Positions 47,880 through 59,469 of a stretch of DNA of 64,000 nucleotides are shown here, one piece after another. The number at the start of each line of letters is the position of its first letter. The stretch's first letter is position 1. The position numbers and the translations under genes were made by a program. Under the pieces are notes generated by a model. That model saw only the letters and a program-made list of their open reading frames with translations, ran no database searches and was not told the DNA's origin. The DNA is from Beta vulgaris subsp. vulgaris (Eukaryota > Streptophyta > Magnoliopsida > Caryophyllales > Amaranthaceae), in assembly GCF_026745355.1 (NCBI RefSeq), contig NC_079203.1:41668992-41732991 (forward strand), written 5' to 3'.

Positions 47880-47990
47880 CCCCCCCCCCTCCCTCTCTTA
47901 AATCCAAGCAAATGTTTGGGTTACGAATTGAACCCTAGACTTTGTTAAGGAAAATGAGAAAGTTCACCACTTGAACCAACACCAACACCT
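47880..47990 (-). mobile_element. tRNA-derived SINE-like sequence, minus strand
   Basis: Read on the minus strand: A box TGGTTCAAGTGG (47978-47967) and B box TAGGGTTCAATTC (about 47936). It ends near a run of C/T (47867-47898, with eleven consecutive C). No target duplication was resolved. Confidence 0.55.
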
Positions 47991-49478
47991 ATATATACAT
48001 ATATAAAGGTTGGTTCATTAAACAAATCCTTACATGAGAAGATGAAAACACTTTTTAGTAGTCCTTTTTAACAATTAAAACTATCTTTTACCCTACAAGA
48101 CCAAATTTAAAAGGGTTACTCGTACTATGTAATATCTTAAAAAAGATTATATTTTTACCAACTATTCACACATTCTCATATAAAAGTAGTTGGCCTTACA
48201 ACAAAGTAATCTCTTATATTTTCTTAACAAATGTAATCCTTTTTTAAAATTATTACATGATAATCTTTTTTGTGAATGTAATTTTTGTAAAGGTTGATTC
48301 CACAAGGAAAAATTAGTTACGATTGAGCCAAAATGGATTACATATTAGTGAAAAAGTATTACAACAAAGTTTTTTATCATATTATTATATAACTATTTGT
48401 TCCCATAAGAACTATATATATATATAATATAATATATATATATATATATATATATAATTATATATATAATTATCAACTTATTCAAATCAAATTGGACATC
48501 TGAATTTCAGCTCACCAATACATCGATTTCTATATTTTTTCGATATTTGTACAATGATATATTGATTTACTTCTTAGTTTTGAAAAGAAGTTAAATTCTA
48601 ACAAGACAATTTTCAAAACTACAAGTATTTAATAAGTTTTTTTTTTTAATAAGTTGGTTGTAAACATTAGTAAGTTGAAGAAGGTGTTTGATTTTTTCTC
48701 ATTTAATAAACAAGTTTAGAATTTCAATTTGATTAATGATTCACTTGTACAAACAGTTTTGACTAATAGTGTATATGAGTTTATCAGCTCATTTGCAACT
48801 CTAATAAGTACTTAATGGCAATGAGTTCGTGTGGATTCCTCATTAGTTTAGGAGCAATTTTTGGCCACTAGTTATTCTCCTTGTGCTACACACAAGCTAA
48901 GCTCAAAAGAAATTTGAGATAGAGAAATCTTTTTTATGGTTCATCAAATCTTGAATCCCAAAACAGGATATTAAATATGCATACTAGTTATCATATGACC
49001 TTAGATTAACTTTTTTTTTACGGGATCTGGGATAATTAGTGCAGAAGAAGGTGCTAATTACTCTGTCAAAAGAAAGGAATCATTTGGGTAGATTGCTGCC
49101 CATGTGCATTCATCACATGTCTTCCAAACTTGGGAACATGCAATGCAACAAATGACCCAATTGTTATGGTTTTGTGGCCTTAACGTTGCAGTTCACTTGC
49201 ATATATTGCTCAAAGATTTTCATGTGCACTGTTACGGCTACACTCCCACCGCCCTTCAAAGTTCAAACATGTCCAGAAAATTTTGTCGCTTTTCTATTAT
49301 TTCTCTCTCTCTGCCTCTCTCCCTTCATTGCTGGAAAGCTTATAGATCTTACATATATATATATATTGAGGTCAACAAAGCTCTAATGTTGTAGCTTTTG
49401 CCTTCAAATCTCAAGTACAAAAGCACAATCTCTTTTAGTTTTTTCAGTCACATGCATATATTATTTATTATGTCAAAG
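47991..49478. other. AT-rich, no gene; (TA)n at 48414-48475
   Basis: An interrupted TA microsatellite lies at 48414-48475. No frames or RNA genes are supported elsewhere. Confidence 0.55.
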
Positions 49479-49496
49479 ATTTTTTTTTCTATAAGT

Positions 49497-49637
49497 TTTT
49501 TTTTTTTGAAAGGCAAGGAAAAACCTTGATAAGTTCGGGAAATAAAGGGGATTCCAACTTGTCAAGGATGAAAATCGTTCCCATGATCTCCTGAAATCGG
49601 AGGAGAAGCTCTAACCACTAAGATATCACTCATTCTC
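49497..49637 (-). mobile_element. tRNA-derived SINE with 18-bp target duplication
   Basis: A 141-bp minus-strand insertion with a poly-A tail (T run from 49497). The head reads GATATCTTAGTGGTTAGAG (A box) and a decayed B box around GATCATGGGAACG. The exact 18-bp duplication A-T9-CTATAAGT lies at 49479-49496 and 49638-49655. Confidence 0.9.
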
Positions 49638-49775
49638 ATTTTTTTTTCTATAAGTACTAATAATATTTTTAATATGTTACTTGAAGTATTATGAGCCTTT
49701 ATTGTACATATAATCCCTCCTTTATATACTTATAGTGTTTGATCTTGCACAAAACTTTTTCCAATATAGTATTTA

Positions 49776-49863
49776 TTACTAACTAATCTTTAAAAAAGCA
49801 ATATACATGCTAAAAGAAATTACTAACTAATCTTTAAAAAAGCAATACACAGGCTAAAAGAAA
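49776..49863. repeat. 44-bp tandem duplication
   Basis: Two units (49776-49819, 49820-49863), each starting TTACTAACTAATCTTT, differ at two positions. Confidence 0.95.
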
Positions 49864-49907
49864 TAAGACATATCGATTATTGTTTTTATTCACAGAAAAG
49901 AGATAGC

Positions 49908-52525
49908 TTAAATTAAAGAAGTCTTGTCCTGAATGACAAGAGGTAGATCATCAGGTGGCCACTCTTTCATCCATACCAAGTCCTCCACCAAGCATAGTGA
50001 GGCATTGGCTATGAATTGTGCAACTTTATTACAAGAGCTACTAGCAAAATTAGAAACACAAAAATCAAAAGAACTGGCTAACACAACTACATCATTCACT
50101 ATGATTTTAGTAACAGAAGCTTCTTTCCTCTTTTCCTGAAGCATCAAGACCAGACTGAGACAGTCAGACTCTATCTCCCCACTATCTGATACCAAGCATC
50201 ATAAGCATACTTCATTCAAAACGCAACTACCATAGCTTCAACTTTGATTACAGGTCCTTCATCTCTCACACACCCTTTTGTGGCCATATTCACATCCCCG
50301 AGATGATCTCGCACAACCATCCCAAATCCCATTTTCCCCTCTTTCACATCAGTGTCAACATTATTCAATTTCCCCCTATTAGTGTCAGGAGCCTGCCATC
50401 CATGCTCAGTTTGTGTCTCCAAGATTGCTAGGCTCGGACCATTTCGTGCATTAATTTCGTTGGCCTTCTCATAAAACCTTATTGTTCTTTCACACAAGAG
50501 TCTCGCATCAATCTTCTTTTTCTCAAACAGCCACAAATTGCGCATATTCCAGATTTGCCAAACAACCATCATGAGGATTTCCGATGCTATCTTCTCCTTG
50601 TTTGCTTCTGGGAACGAAAGACACCATTCTTGGAAGCTATTTATATCTTGTGTACACTCAAGTCTCAGAGGTGATATTTTCCATAGGAGATGGTTCTCTT
50701 TACGACTTAGCGCCATGTGAGCCATAGTTTTTGATTCCTCTCCACATCTTGGACACACACTTTCAACCATCATCCCTCTTTTTTCCGACGTGACCATGGT
50801 GGGAAGTCCATCCTTTACTTCCCTTCACATTAAATTTTGAACCTTGGGAGGCACTTGGGCTTCCCATAAAGCCTTCTACAGTACTATAGCTTCAGCTCTT
50901 GATGAATCTCCAACATATCCTTTTCTATGTAGTACTTTTCTGTGATATGCACTCCGAACGGAAAAAATTCCATTCTTTGTATGATTGCAAACCAGCAAAT
51001 CAATTTGGTCACTTTATTTTCGCTACATGAACACTCCTTATAGTCTCTACCTCCTCCTCTCTTAGATATCCCTCCAAGTTCTCAAGATTTCATCCATCTC
51101 CCGTTGCATTCCTCCTCTCCGTAATAACCTTATTAGCATTTTCCTCACTCGGTAGGCGAGTGAAAAGCATCCATCTAGGAAGTACACAGAGTCCTTCTCC
51201 CATTCCACCATCCCATGACGAACTATCTTTCACCAGTCTTCGCAGAGAGAATAGACCTCCACGTGAAGCTTGCTTGAGATGGTAATTTTTTTCATCCCAA
51301 ATTGATGTCCTTGAGAAGTACCTCCCCTTTAAAACTCTTTGTTTGTTGCTACTCTCCAAAACTCATATTAAAAGAGCTTAGATCACGCATACCAAGCCCC
51401 CCCCCCTCTTTTTTGGTTTACACATCTTTTCCAAACTTATCAACGTCGATTTCTTTTCATTCTCTTTTTGACCCCACCACAAGTTTTAGCACATAGAATT
51501 CATGGAATCAATAACACATTCAGGTAGTTTAAAGCATTCAATAGCGTAGGTAGGTATGGCTTGAGCAATAGATTTTAAAATTACCTCTCTCCCTACTCTT
51601 GAAAGATACCTTTATTCCATCCCTTTATTTTTTTCATACTCTATCTTGAATAGTTTGGAAAACCACTTTCTTGGATCTTCCAATATAGGTTGGGAGACTA
51701 AGATATTTCTCGTGTTCGTTTACCGCCATGAAGTTCAACTTCGACTGAAGCATGTTCTGCATATTAGTACTAACATTTCGGCTAAATAAAACTTCTGATT
51801 TTTCCATGTTAATTCTCTGACCCGAGGCTATCTCATATGATGTGAGGATGTCCAAAATAGCATCTACTTCAGCTTCACATGCTCGAGTGAATTATAAGCT
51901 GTCATCCGCAAAGAACAAGTGGGATATAAGAGGGACATTCCTAGCAATTTTCACAACGTGATTAACTTGCTTTGTCTCAGAATCTTTGACAAGGGAAGAT
52001 AAACCTTTTACAAATAAGAAAAAGGAAAGGGGAGATGGGGTCCTCTTGCCTAAGTCCCCTAGTAGGGAAGAACCTCAACGAAGGGAAACTGTTATACAAG
52101 ATAGAGTAAGACATTAACGTTATACATCTCATTACAATCTCCACAAACCTCTTTCCACACCCCATTTTCAGCATCGTTGCTTTTACAAAATTCTATTCCA
52201 CTCTATCATATGCTTTACTCATATCTAATTTCATCGTCATACTTCTTTGTACACCCTTTTTTTCTTACTAAGATAATGAAACATTTCATGAGCAACAAGT
52301 ATATCATCAGTTATGAGACGTCCCTACACAAACGCACTTTGAGACTCACTTATAATATATGGCAGTATAGATATGAGTCTGTTTGATAAAACCTTCGAAA
52401 CAATTTTGTATATGACGTTACAAAGGCTAATAGGTCAATAGTCCTTTGTAGTATTACATACTTTTCTCTTAGGAATTAAAACAATGTGAGTGTGGTTTAT
52501 GTGCTCAATAGATGCCCCATTATTC
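49908..52525 (-). pseudogene. LINE ORF2, RT second half to RNase H
   Basis: Blocks in order from 52,525 downward are SIEHINHTHIVLIPKRK, KLDMSKAYDRVEWNF and RGLRQEDPISPFLFLIC (51977-52174). Then come SGQRINMEKSEVLFSRN and LSLPTYIGRSKKVVFQTIQD (51634-51855). The zinc-binding CPRCGEESKTMAH and MVVWQIWNMRNLWLFEKKK (50216-50797) follow. RNase H is degenerate: KMGFGMVVRDHLGDVNMATK, then CNKVAQFIANASLCL. Stops and shifts separate the blocks. The FADD-type catalytic box falls in the decayed part near 51,900. Confidence 0.88.
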
Positions 52526-52529
52526 AATT

Positions 52530-53682
52530 TATAATAGCCCTATTTTTAAGAGCGTTTATTAAATGCTAATTATATTTATTAAATTAATCATGTATCGAAT
52601 TTTGTTATTTTATTTGAGTTAGAGTGTGAATTTTTAATTGCAGTGTTTGTAATGTCTTTATCGATTCAACTACGTGAAGTTATTACTATTTTTTTATATA
52701 TATTGAACCTAAATTACGTATGGAGGACCTATGACATGTGATTTATATAGTTTTCTAAAGTGAAGTCTTCTGGTATGGTTGGTTGTGCAAAAGTTGTTAA
52801 GAATTACTAGTATTATTGGATAGATTGTTGAGGTTGTGTTCATAAAGGAATTTCAGTTTTTTAAGACCATTTGGTTAGTAATTATTTTTATCAGTATTAT
52901 TGAGTTTAAGGATCGTTATGGAATTCAAGAGAATTGATGGAGTTATAAAGCTCTCAAAGTCCTTATATATCGAAGAGAATGGATCGCGTATGAGGTAACT
53001 TTTATGTTCTGTATAATAATTTACTCATGCCGTTCTGTGTGTAGATCTCTTTATTCTATTTTTGATAAATAAGTTCGTATTGTGGCCATAGTTATAAAAG
53101 TGACGTTGTGAGTTGATTCTGGAAATATTATGTGATAATATGAATACGCAATTGTTTTGTTGGCTTAGTTTATGAACTGAAAATAAAAAGTGGGAAAGGT
53201 ATGGGTGGAGGATGGTTACTTCTTTTGACCTGGTATGGTTGGCTACTCTCCATATGAACCTTGGGGGTAGTATTGATGTGCTCCATACGAACTTTGGAGG
53301 CGGTGTTTGTCCAAATCCCATACTTGTCACTGATTTGTTTAAGAGAATGAGTTATGCCAGCGTTGTACAGAAAGAAATGATTTGAAATAAAGATGTTTAT
53401 AACGGGCTGAAGTAAAGGTTACGAGTTTTCCAGTCATTTTGGAATTTTCATTGATTGTATTTCTTCTCTGCATTTGCAGGTTTCGTGTTGTGAGCTTGGA
53501 ATCAGAAGTTGAGCGAGTTTATGATGTCGTCGTAGATTATGGATTGAGTTTGAATCTAGATAGTTAATTAGAGAATAGTTATTGATATTTTTCCGCTGCG
53601 AGTTAATTTAATTAAGAGTTGAGCTCTAGTTTATGGTTGTTGAGTGTGTTCCGCTAGCAGCTCGGAAGAACGGGTTGTTACA
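52530..53682 (+). repeat. Solo LTR-like insert in LINE RT
   Basis: The LINE frame breaks between VLNIF (53,690 side) and NNGASIEH (52,525 side), and about 1.15 kb intervenes. It opens TATAATAGCCCTATTTTT and closes CGGGTTGTTACA, the style of Del/Tekay LTRs (TGTAATACCCC ... TTACA). No internal domain exists, so it would be a solo LTR. The 5-bp duplication is not exact, leaving the boundary uncertain by a few bases. Confidence 0.6.
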
Positions 53683-55402
53683 AAGATATTAAGGACATAT
53701 GAAATTACCTCAGTGCCAACAACCGGCCAGAATGTTTTAAATAAAAGAGTTGGCATGCCATCCGGCCCCGGTGCCTTCGTAGGATGCATCTGCTTTAGTG
53801 CTACCATGACTTCCTCCTCCGTGTAGGTTGCAACCAATAAATCATTTTGTTGCTATGGAACTTTACTATGCATGGCTTCTAGTACCTTCTCCATCTCATC
53901 TCGCCCACTTGAGGAAAACAATGCCTTAAAATAGTCCACAAAAATGGCCTCGACCTCCTCCTCCTTTCACGTCAACTTCCACCATTGTCAAAGACTCCTT
54001 TAATGGTGTTGTGCCTAGGTTGCTGGTTTGCCTTTGTGTGAAAAAGGGAAGTGCTCTTGTCACCATCTTTCAACCAGTTTTGCCTACTCCTTTGGGCCCA
54101 AAACATTTCCTCTCTTCTCAATATTATATCATCAGTTTCGGCATCGAGGCACTTGAGCTCTCGAATAACTTCTTTTGTTGGGTCCAACTACATCGACTCT
54201 CTAATACGTTTTCTTCTCTTCGTTACCTCCTTTATAAAATCAATTCTTCTCTCACAACTCCAACTCCCTAAACTCCCTGCACATGCCATAATTTTTTCCT
54301 TCGCATCATCCCCTTCGATCATCATCCATGTCTCTTCTACAATATTTCGACACTCTTCATCATATAACCATGCCTTCTTAAACCTAAAACCTTTTTCTTC
54401 TAGTCTTTTTCTTGCTGCCAATAATTTGTTCTCTGATGCAAATCTTGATGGGAAGATGATCAGATTTATGACGCGATAAATGTTCAACCATGGAACAAGG
54501 ATATCGACTAAACCACGCACTCATTCGAAGCTAAAGCTCTATCGAAACGTTATTGGATATTTTCCTCCTCCTGATCCTTATCATTTGGCCATGTGAACGG
54601 GAAGCCTTCGAAGTTTAAGTCACGCAGGTAGCATTTGTCCATCACGTTCCAAAACCCATCAATGTCTCTTTGACTTGTAAGGTTTCCACCCTATTCTCAT
54701 CATGGCTAAGAATCCCATTATAATATCCTATGCAAAGCCATGGTGTGTTGTTTCCATCACTCAATTGTTCTGTGAGTCTCCAATCCTAATGTTTTCGGCC
54801 TTCCTCCGAATATCCACGGAAACCCGTTAATCCAAGTTGGTTCCACTGTAGAAGTGACTACAAAATCCATGTAGTGAGTGGATGTTGTATGCAGGGTGGG
54901 ATCAACATTATTATCATCTTAAAACATCGCAAGTCCTCTCCTCCTATGTCTCCCTTCTCCCTCACAATCAACACACCATGTTATTAAGACGCACTTTCCA
55001 CTTGATAGTCTCCCATTCTCTACCTTTCAGCTTCGCCTTCGAAAGAAAGGCGAAGTTGGGGTTTTCAAGTTATAACACTCCCATAAATGCATTTTATGCA
55101 CGGGGTCTCTCCCGGTAGTTCCAAGCAACACCTATCATTTGTTGTTCGCGGGGTTGTATTACAACCTCCGCTACTTCATTGTTTAACTCCATCATTGTTA
55201 CATCATTCACCATCTTGTCTATTATTATGCGAGGCTTCTTGCTCTCCCCTCCCTTGTCTTCGCTCATTACTTCCATTTCTATATTCTCCTCCTTTCTTTT
55301 CCCACATATGTTCCTCTCATCCCCTCCATCACTTACATACTTCATCCCCTTCTGAGCTAGTTTTTGCATTACTCCTCTTGGTCCACCCAATTTCCCCCTC
55401 AT
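53631..55402 (-). pseudogene. LINE ORF1 end, endonuclease and RT start
   Basis: Near 55,110 the minus strand reads MIGVAWNYRERPRA, the endonuclease start (family: WNCRGLG). Then come CYLRDLNFEGFPFTWPND and RFDRALASNEW (about 54,500-54,650), RSRQNWLKDGDKSTSLFH (53972-54187) and VMVALKQMHPTKAPGPDGMP (53631-53837), the conserved entry to reverse transcriptase. Several stops and shifts occur. Upstream of 55,110 lies an acidic-basic linker of unknown function. Confidence 0.85.
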
Positions 55403-55507
55403 GATATGGTTCTTTTGACAGTGTTTCGGTGGTCTATCATAATCCTTCCCGCTGCAGAGACAAAACTAGTGGTTGATTATTCTATCAATGTTTTTGGTCA
55501 TATGCAG

Positions 55508-56290
55508 CACTAGTAGAATAATTGCATATTGTTGTGGTCGAATTGTTGCGATTTTGGCAATACACACCACTATACCGCATGAGAAAAAATCATTGTGAAA
55601 AATAGCCTATTATTGCGATTTATGTCATAAACCGCAGCAATAGGTTTAAATAATTTAAAATTAATTATATTTTCATCTATTGTTGCGGTTTCTGACAAAA
55701 ACCTCGAAAATAGGTTCATTATAATAATACATAAACTGCCTTAGGGTTTGCTTGTTCTTCTATTCATTTGTTCTTGACACAGTAGGCGCCACTTTCACTC
55801 TCGTTCGGTCATCTCTTTCTTCTTCACTATTCACCCTCCTTCACTCTCTCTCCTCTCAAGTTGCGGTCGAGAAATATTCACTCCTTCAACTCTTGAGTCC
55901 TCCTCAAGCCTCCTCTCTCTTCGTCTCTAGTCTCTTTCAAATTCTCTCTTCGTCTCTCACACTCAACACGCCAGAAATATTCGCGAAGGCAACAACCTCA
56001 AAGTGGTCGCGCTCTCTCTCTCGTCCTCTGTCATCCTATTTCTTTGTCTCTTCGTCTTTAGTCTCCTTCAGCCCCTCTCTCTCTCTCTCTCTCTCTCCCT
56101 CTTCTGGTATCCTCTTTCTTCATTGCCAATCACCGGCAGACAAACCTAGTGCTCATTGTTCGCCAATCACCAGCACACGCCCAGCGCTCGTCATTCGCAA
56201 AGCCCAGCGTTGTTGCTCGACCACTCGCGAAGCCTTGCGCTGTCGCTCGATGTTAATGGTTCGAGATTAAGAAGTCTTCCTCGGTGTTAA
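55508..56290 (+). mobile_element. Second CACTA left end and leader
   Basis: CACTAGTAGAATAATTGC starts at 55508. Subterminal words TTGTTGCGGTTT and AAACCGCAGCAATA follow to about 55,700, then a pyrimidine-rich leader (55,750-56,200) like that of the 19058 copy. No transposase follows; gypsy sequence starts by 56,330, so the element is chimeric or truncated. Confidence 0.8.
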
Positions 56291-56329
56291 TGGTTCTTAT
56301 TTTAATTTTTTTTGCTTTTTTCTATTGTA

Positions 56330-57560
56330 GTTAGTTTGTGTTTTTCGTTATCTGATGAATATCCACAGTGGTTGGCCAATGTGATCATGGTGAAAAAGGC
56401 TAATGGCCAGTGGCGAATGTGCATAGATTTCTCGAATTTGAACAGAGCTTGCCACAAAGATTGTTATCCCTTTCCAAGAATAGATCAGCTGGTAGATTCT
56501 ACAAGTGGTCATGCATTATTGAGTTTCATAAATGCATTATATTCTTGGGTTACCATCAGATCAACCTGTTGGAAGCCGATGGCGAAAGGCCACAAGATTG
56601 TAGTGTTTACAATTACAAGGCAATGCAATTTGGGCTCCGCAATGCGGGGGTAACATATTAGAAGTTGGTCAATAAAGTGTTCGCGGACTAGAAGGGAAGA
56701 AATATAGAAGTATACATTGACAATTCCATTGTCAAAAGTAAAACTGATCGCGAGCACCTAAGCGACCTTGAAGAAACCTTCAGCAGTCTAAGAAGATACA
56801 AGATGAAGCTCAATCCAATAAGTGTGTCTTTGGAGTAAGAGTTGGTAAATTTCTGGGATTCATGGTAAGTAAAATAGGAATGGACGCAAATCCTGATAAG
56901 GTTTGCCCCATTATGGACATGCCTAAACCAAAGAATGTTAAGGACATTCAAAGGCTGATAGGAAGGAATGCGGCTCTCACTCGATTCATCTCCAAGTAAG
57001 CAGACAAGACCTTGCCCTTCTTTGCGCTGCTAAGAGAAACAAAAAGTTCGAGTGGGGAGAGGAGCAAAGTAAAGCTTTCTTATCGGTCAAAGAGCATTTG
57101 AAAAGTTTGCCAACCATCATGAGGCCTGAAACGGAGGACATATTGCTATTATACATCTCGGCCTCGGCCAAAACGGTTGTGGCCGTCTTGCTGGTGGATC
57201 AAGAGAAGAGGTAGCAGCCAATGTACTTTGTCAGTCACATCCTTAACGGTCCTGAAAGCCGTTATCAGTTGGTTGAGAAAATGACATTAGCTGTGATAAT
57301 TGCAGCGAGAAAGCTAAGACCTTATTTCGACTGTCACCCTATTAAGTTCTACAAATCGACCACTACATAAAGCCTTGCAGAAAATGGATAATTCCGGTCG
57401 TTTTCTTAAGTGAATCGTTGGATTGTCGGAATATGATATTCAGTACAAGCCTAGAACCGCCATCAAGGCACATGCCCTAGCAGATTTCATTGTTGAAGCT
57501 TCATATGAAGAAGAAGAAGAAGAGGTGAAAGAAAAAGAAACCTAATTTCTGGAAGTTGAT
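56330..57560 (+). pseudogene. Ty3/gypsy pol fragment (RT to RNase H), Tat-like
   Basis: Plus-strand blocks are WLANVIMVKKANGQWRMCID and KDCYPFPRIDQLVDSTSGHA (56,350-56,510), then QFGLRNAGVTY (56,630), EVYIDNSIVKSKTDREHL (56,710) and FEWGEEQSKAFLSVKEHLKS (57,045). RNase H words follow: LLLYISASAKTVVAVLLVDQ and PMYFVSHILNGPESRYQLVE (57,140-57,280). The words fit the Tat branch of plant gypsy elements. The catalytic YVDD box reads YIDN, so the second aspartate is lost. At least three stops and two shifts occur. No LTRs were found around it. Confidence 0.9.
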
Positions 57561-58202
57561 GGCTCTTCTGTTGTTAGCGGATCTAGAGCCGGAATAACAA
57601 AAAAATTTAGAGATTACCTTCGAGTACTAGGTTAAGCCAAAAACAGAACATTAGCCAATTTCATAGAGTTGTTGTAGATGTAAATATGACCGTTGATTGA
57701 GTAAAATGGTTGGTTATGGTTGAATAATTAAAATCAACTTTTATTTATTATTTGAAAATCAAAGAGAATGAATATGAAACATAAACTAATATCACAAACA
57801 TCTATTTTTTCCTCTTTGAAAATTGGAGATTAGAGTTGTAATTGAGAACATGATAATATTTTTGGAGTTGAGTGTCTGGAGAATAGGAAGAGACGGAGGA
57901 GACAAGGAGCCACTAATGGGGTTTTGGAAATTAAAAGGGAGTGGCCTCTGTCAAACGCATGAAAGCAACTAATTAAGTAATTAGATTTTTTTTTACTCTG
58001 CGCGGACAGCATATAAGTGGACCCTTATATTTTGGAGTTTTATCAGTTGCTCACCCTGTATAAGGCCTTAGTCAGTCCTGAATATAATTGACAGTTCTTG
58101 TAATATTATATTCCTTCTTGCAATAAACTTTTCATTGTTATATGCTCCAATAGTCTAATATGGTTATTGATGCAAATTTTATGTTTTATTGCACTTGGTT
58201 AA
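57561..58202. other. No gene seen
   Basis: AT-rich sequence. GAAGAAGAAGAAGAGG at 57,510-57,525 belongs to the gypsy linker. No other feature. Confidence 0.55.
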
Positions 58203-58456
58203 GGGCCTTTTCTCTTCGGCATAAAACAGCTGAACTGAACTGAATTGAACGGAACTGAATTGAGTTGAACAGGACTGAATTAAGTTGAACTGAACTGAAT
58301 TGAGTTGAACTGAACTGAACTGAAATGAATAGTGATATGTGAGAGTAGAAGTATTGTCTAGAGCTGAACTGGATTGAACTAGACTGATCTGAACTGAACT
58401 GAACTGAATTGAACTGAACTGAACTGAACTGGAAATAAGCTGATGAGAACATGCCC
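58203..58456. mobile_element. Tourist-like (PIF/Harbinger) MITE
   Basis: TAA lies on both sides (58200-58202, 58457-58459), matching the 3-bp PIF/Harbinger duplication. The ends GGGCCTTTTCTC and GAGAACATGCCC are an imperfect inverted pair. The middle is largely GAACTGAACTG and GAATTGAGTTG words. 254 bp, no ORF. Confidence 0.8.
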
Positions 58457-58604
58457 TAAGTTTATGTGAAACGGTTCATTTGATGCACATAGTTTAACAA
58501 CTTTTTAATTTATAGTTTATATCTTTCATTATGGTGATAATGGCCCGGCATTCTCTTTCCTTCCTTTCTAACGAGTAATTGTATCGCTAAATCCTCTAGA
58601 GAGT

Positions 58605-58951
58605 TGTTAGAGGTTAATCTAGAAAAATCTAGATGTGTAATGAAACATGAAGTGATGTATCTAGAAACATCTTGTACAAATCAAAGATATTAGACAAGTG
58701 TAGAGAAATCTAGAAAGTAGAACTACAACAACTATAAATATGTGTTGTATGTGCATGAGTGAAAAAAGGAGCCAAACAAGTGAGCTCCACACAAGATATT
58801 AGGAAAGGTATAAACAAAGGGTTCTACCAAGGTGAATGAGAGACATGAGCTCTCACAAACACACTTGTATCATTAATTATCAATAAAAATGCAATTTTTA
58901 TGATACTATTCGGGTTCATCAAAACTTCCGCGTGCGCCACAAATTCTATCA
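58605..58951 (+). repeat. 5' LTR of non-coding LTR retrotransposon
   Basis: The 347-bp LTR opens TGTTAGAGG and ends TCTATCA, directly before the primer-binding site. It holds a TATA box (TATAAATA, 58733-58740), four TCTAGA palindromes and an AATAAA signal (58882-58887). The 3' LTR is the same sequence lacking about 35 bp (near 58650-58684). Confidence 0.93.
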
Positions 58952-58966
58952 TGGTATCAGAGCCGG
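58952..58966 (+). other. Primer-binding site (initiator Met tRNA)
   Basis: TGGTATCAGAGCCGG immediately after the 5' LTR. TGGTATCAGAGC is complementary to the 3' end of plant initiator methionine tRNA, the usual primer for copia and many other plant elements. Confidence 0.93.
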
Positions 58967-59205
58967 AACGTGATAACGCCAACATCCAAGTAGCAAAAAG
59001 ACGATAGAAGATGCAAATTATCAAGTTGAAGGTTGAAGCAAGGTAAAAGAAGTTGAGGTAAGTGTCAAATTCAAAATATGTGGAAGAATTCAAATTAAAG
59101 GTGAAGATAAAAAAAAATGGTGAAGATGCATTAAGGATAAAAGCTTGAGGAGAAATTTAAAATGAAAAGGTATGTGAAGGAAAGATTAAAAAGAATTGAG
59201 AAATA

Positions 59206-59462
59206 CTCCCTCTGTTTTTTTTTATTTTTCTCACTTAGAATCTTGGCACTATTCATACTTAGAGGGAATCTTCTCAATTGTTTTAAATCTATAAGAAAAC
59301 ATATAGTCATGTGGGGTCTTGTTTGATTCGTCTCAATTAATACATTATTAATATTCAATCGTTATGATTTTTACTAATATATAATGAAAGATATTTAAGT
59401 TCAAAGAAGTGCATTGGGAGACGCGCACAGAGAAAGTGAGAATGATAAAAAAACAGAGGGAG
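59206..59462. mobile_element. Stowaway MITE, copy 2 (inside the LTR retrotransposon)
   Basis: CTCCCTCTG and CAGAGGGAG termini are flanked by TA (59204-59205 and 59463-59464). 257 bp. It is the same family as 4927-5169, inverted relative to it. It inserted into the retrotransposon interior. Confidence 0.92.
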
Positions 59463-59469
59463 TAGTTTA

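Larger units (their letters stand above)
49875..55505 (-). mobile_element. Second decayed LINE, split by an LTR-like block
   Basis: On the minus strand, from the 5' side, there is an ORF1 C-terminus (55402 downward), an endonuclease, a reverse transcriptase, zinc-binding and RNase H regions, ending at 49,875-49,910 with WMKEWPPDDLPLVIQDKTSL. The 5' end abuts a CACTA terminus at 55508, and the RT is interrupted by an LTR-like insert at about 52530-53682. No clear target duplication. Confidence 0.88.

Noticed and set aside
58186..58452. 88-residue frame of FSSVQFNSVQ repeats
   Set aside because: Translation of GAACTGAACTG words in a Tourist-like MITE.
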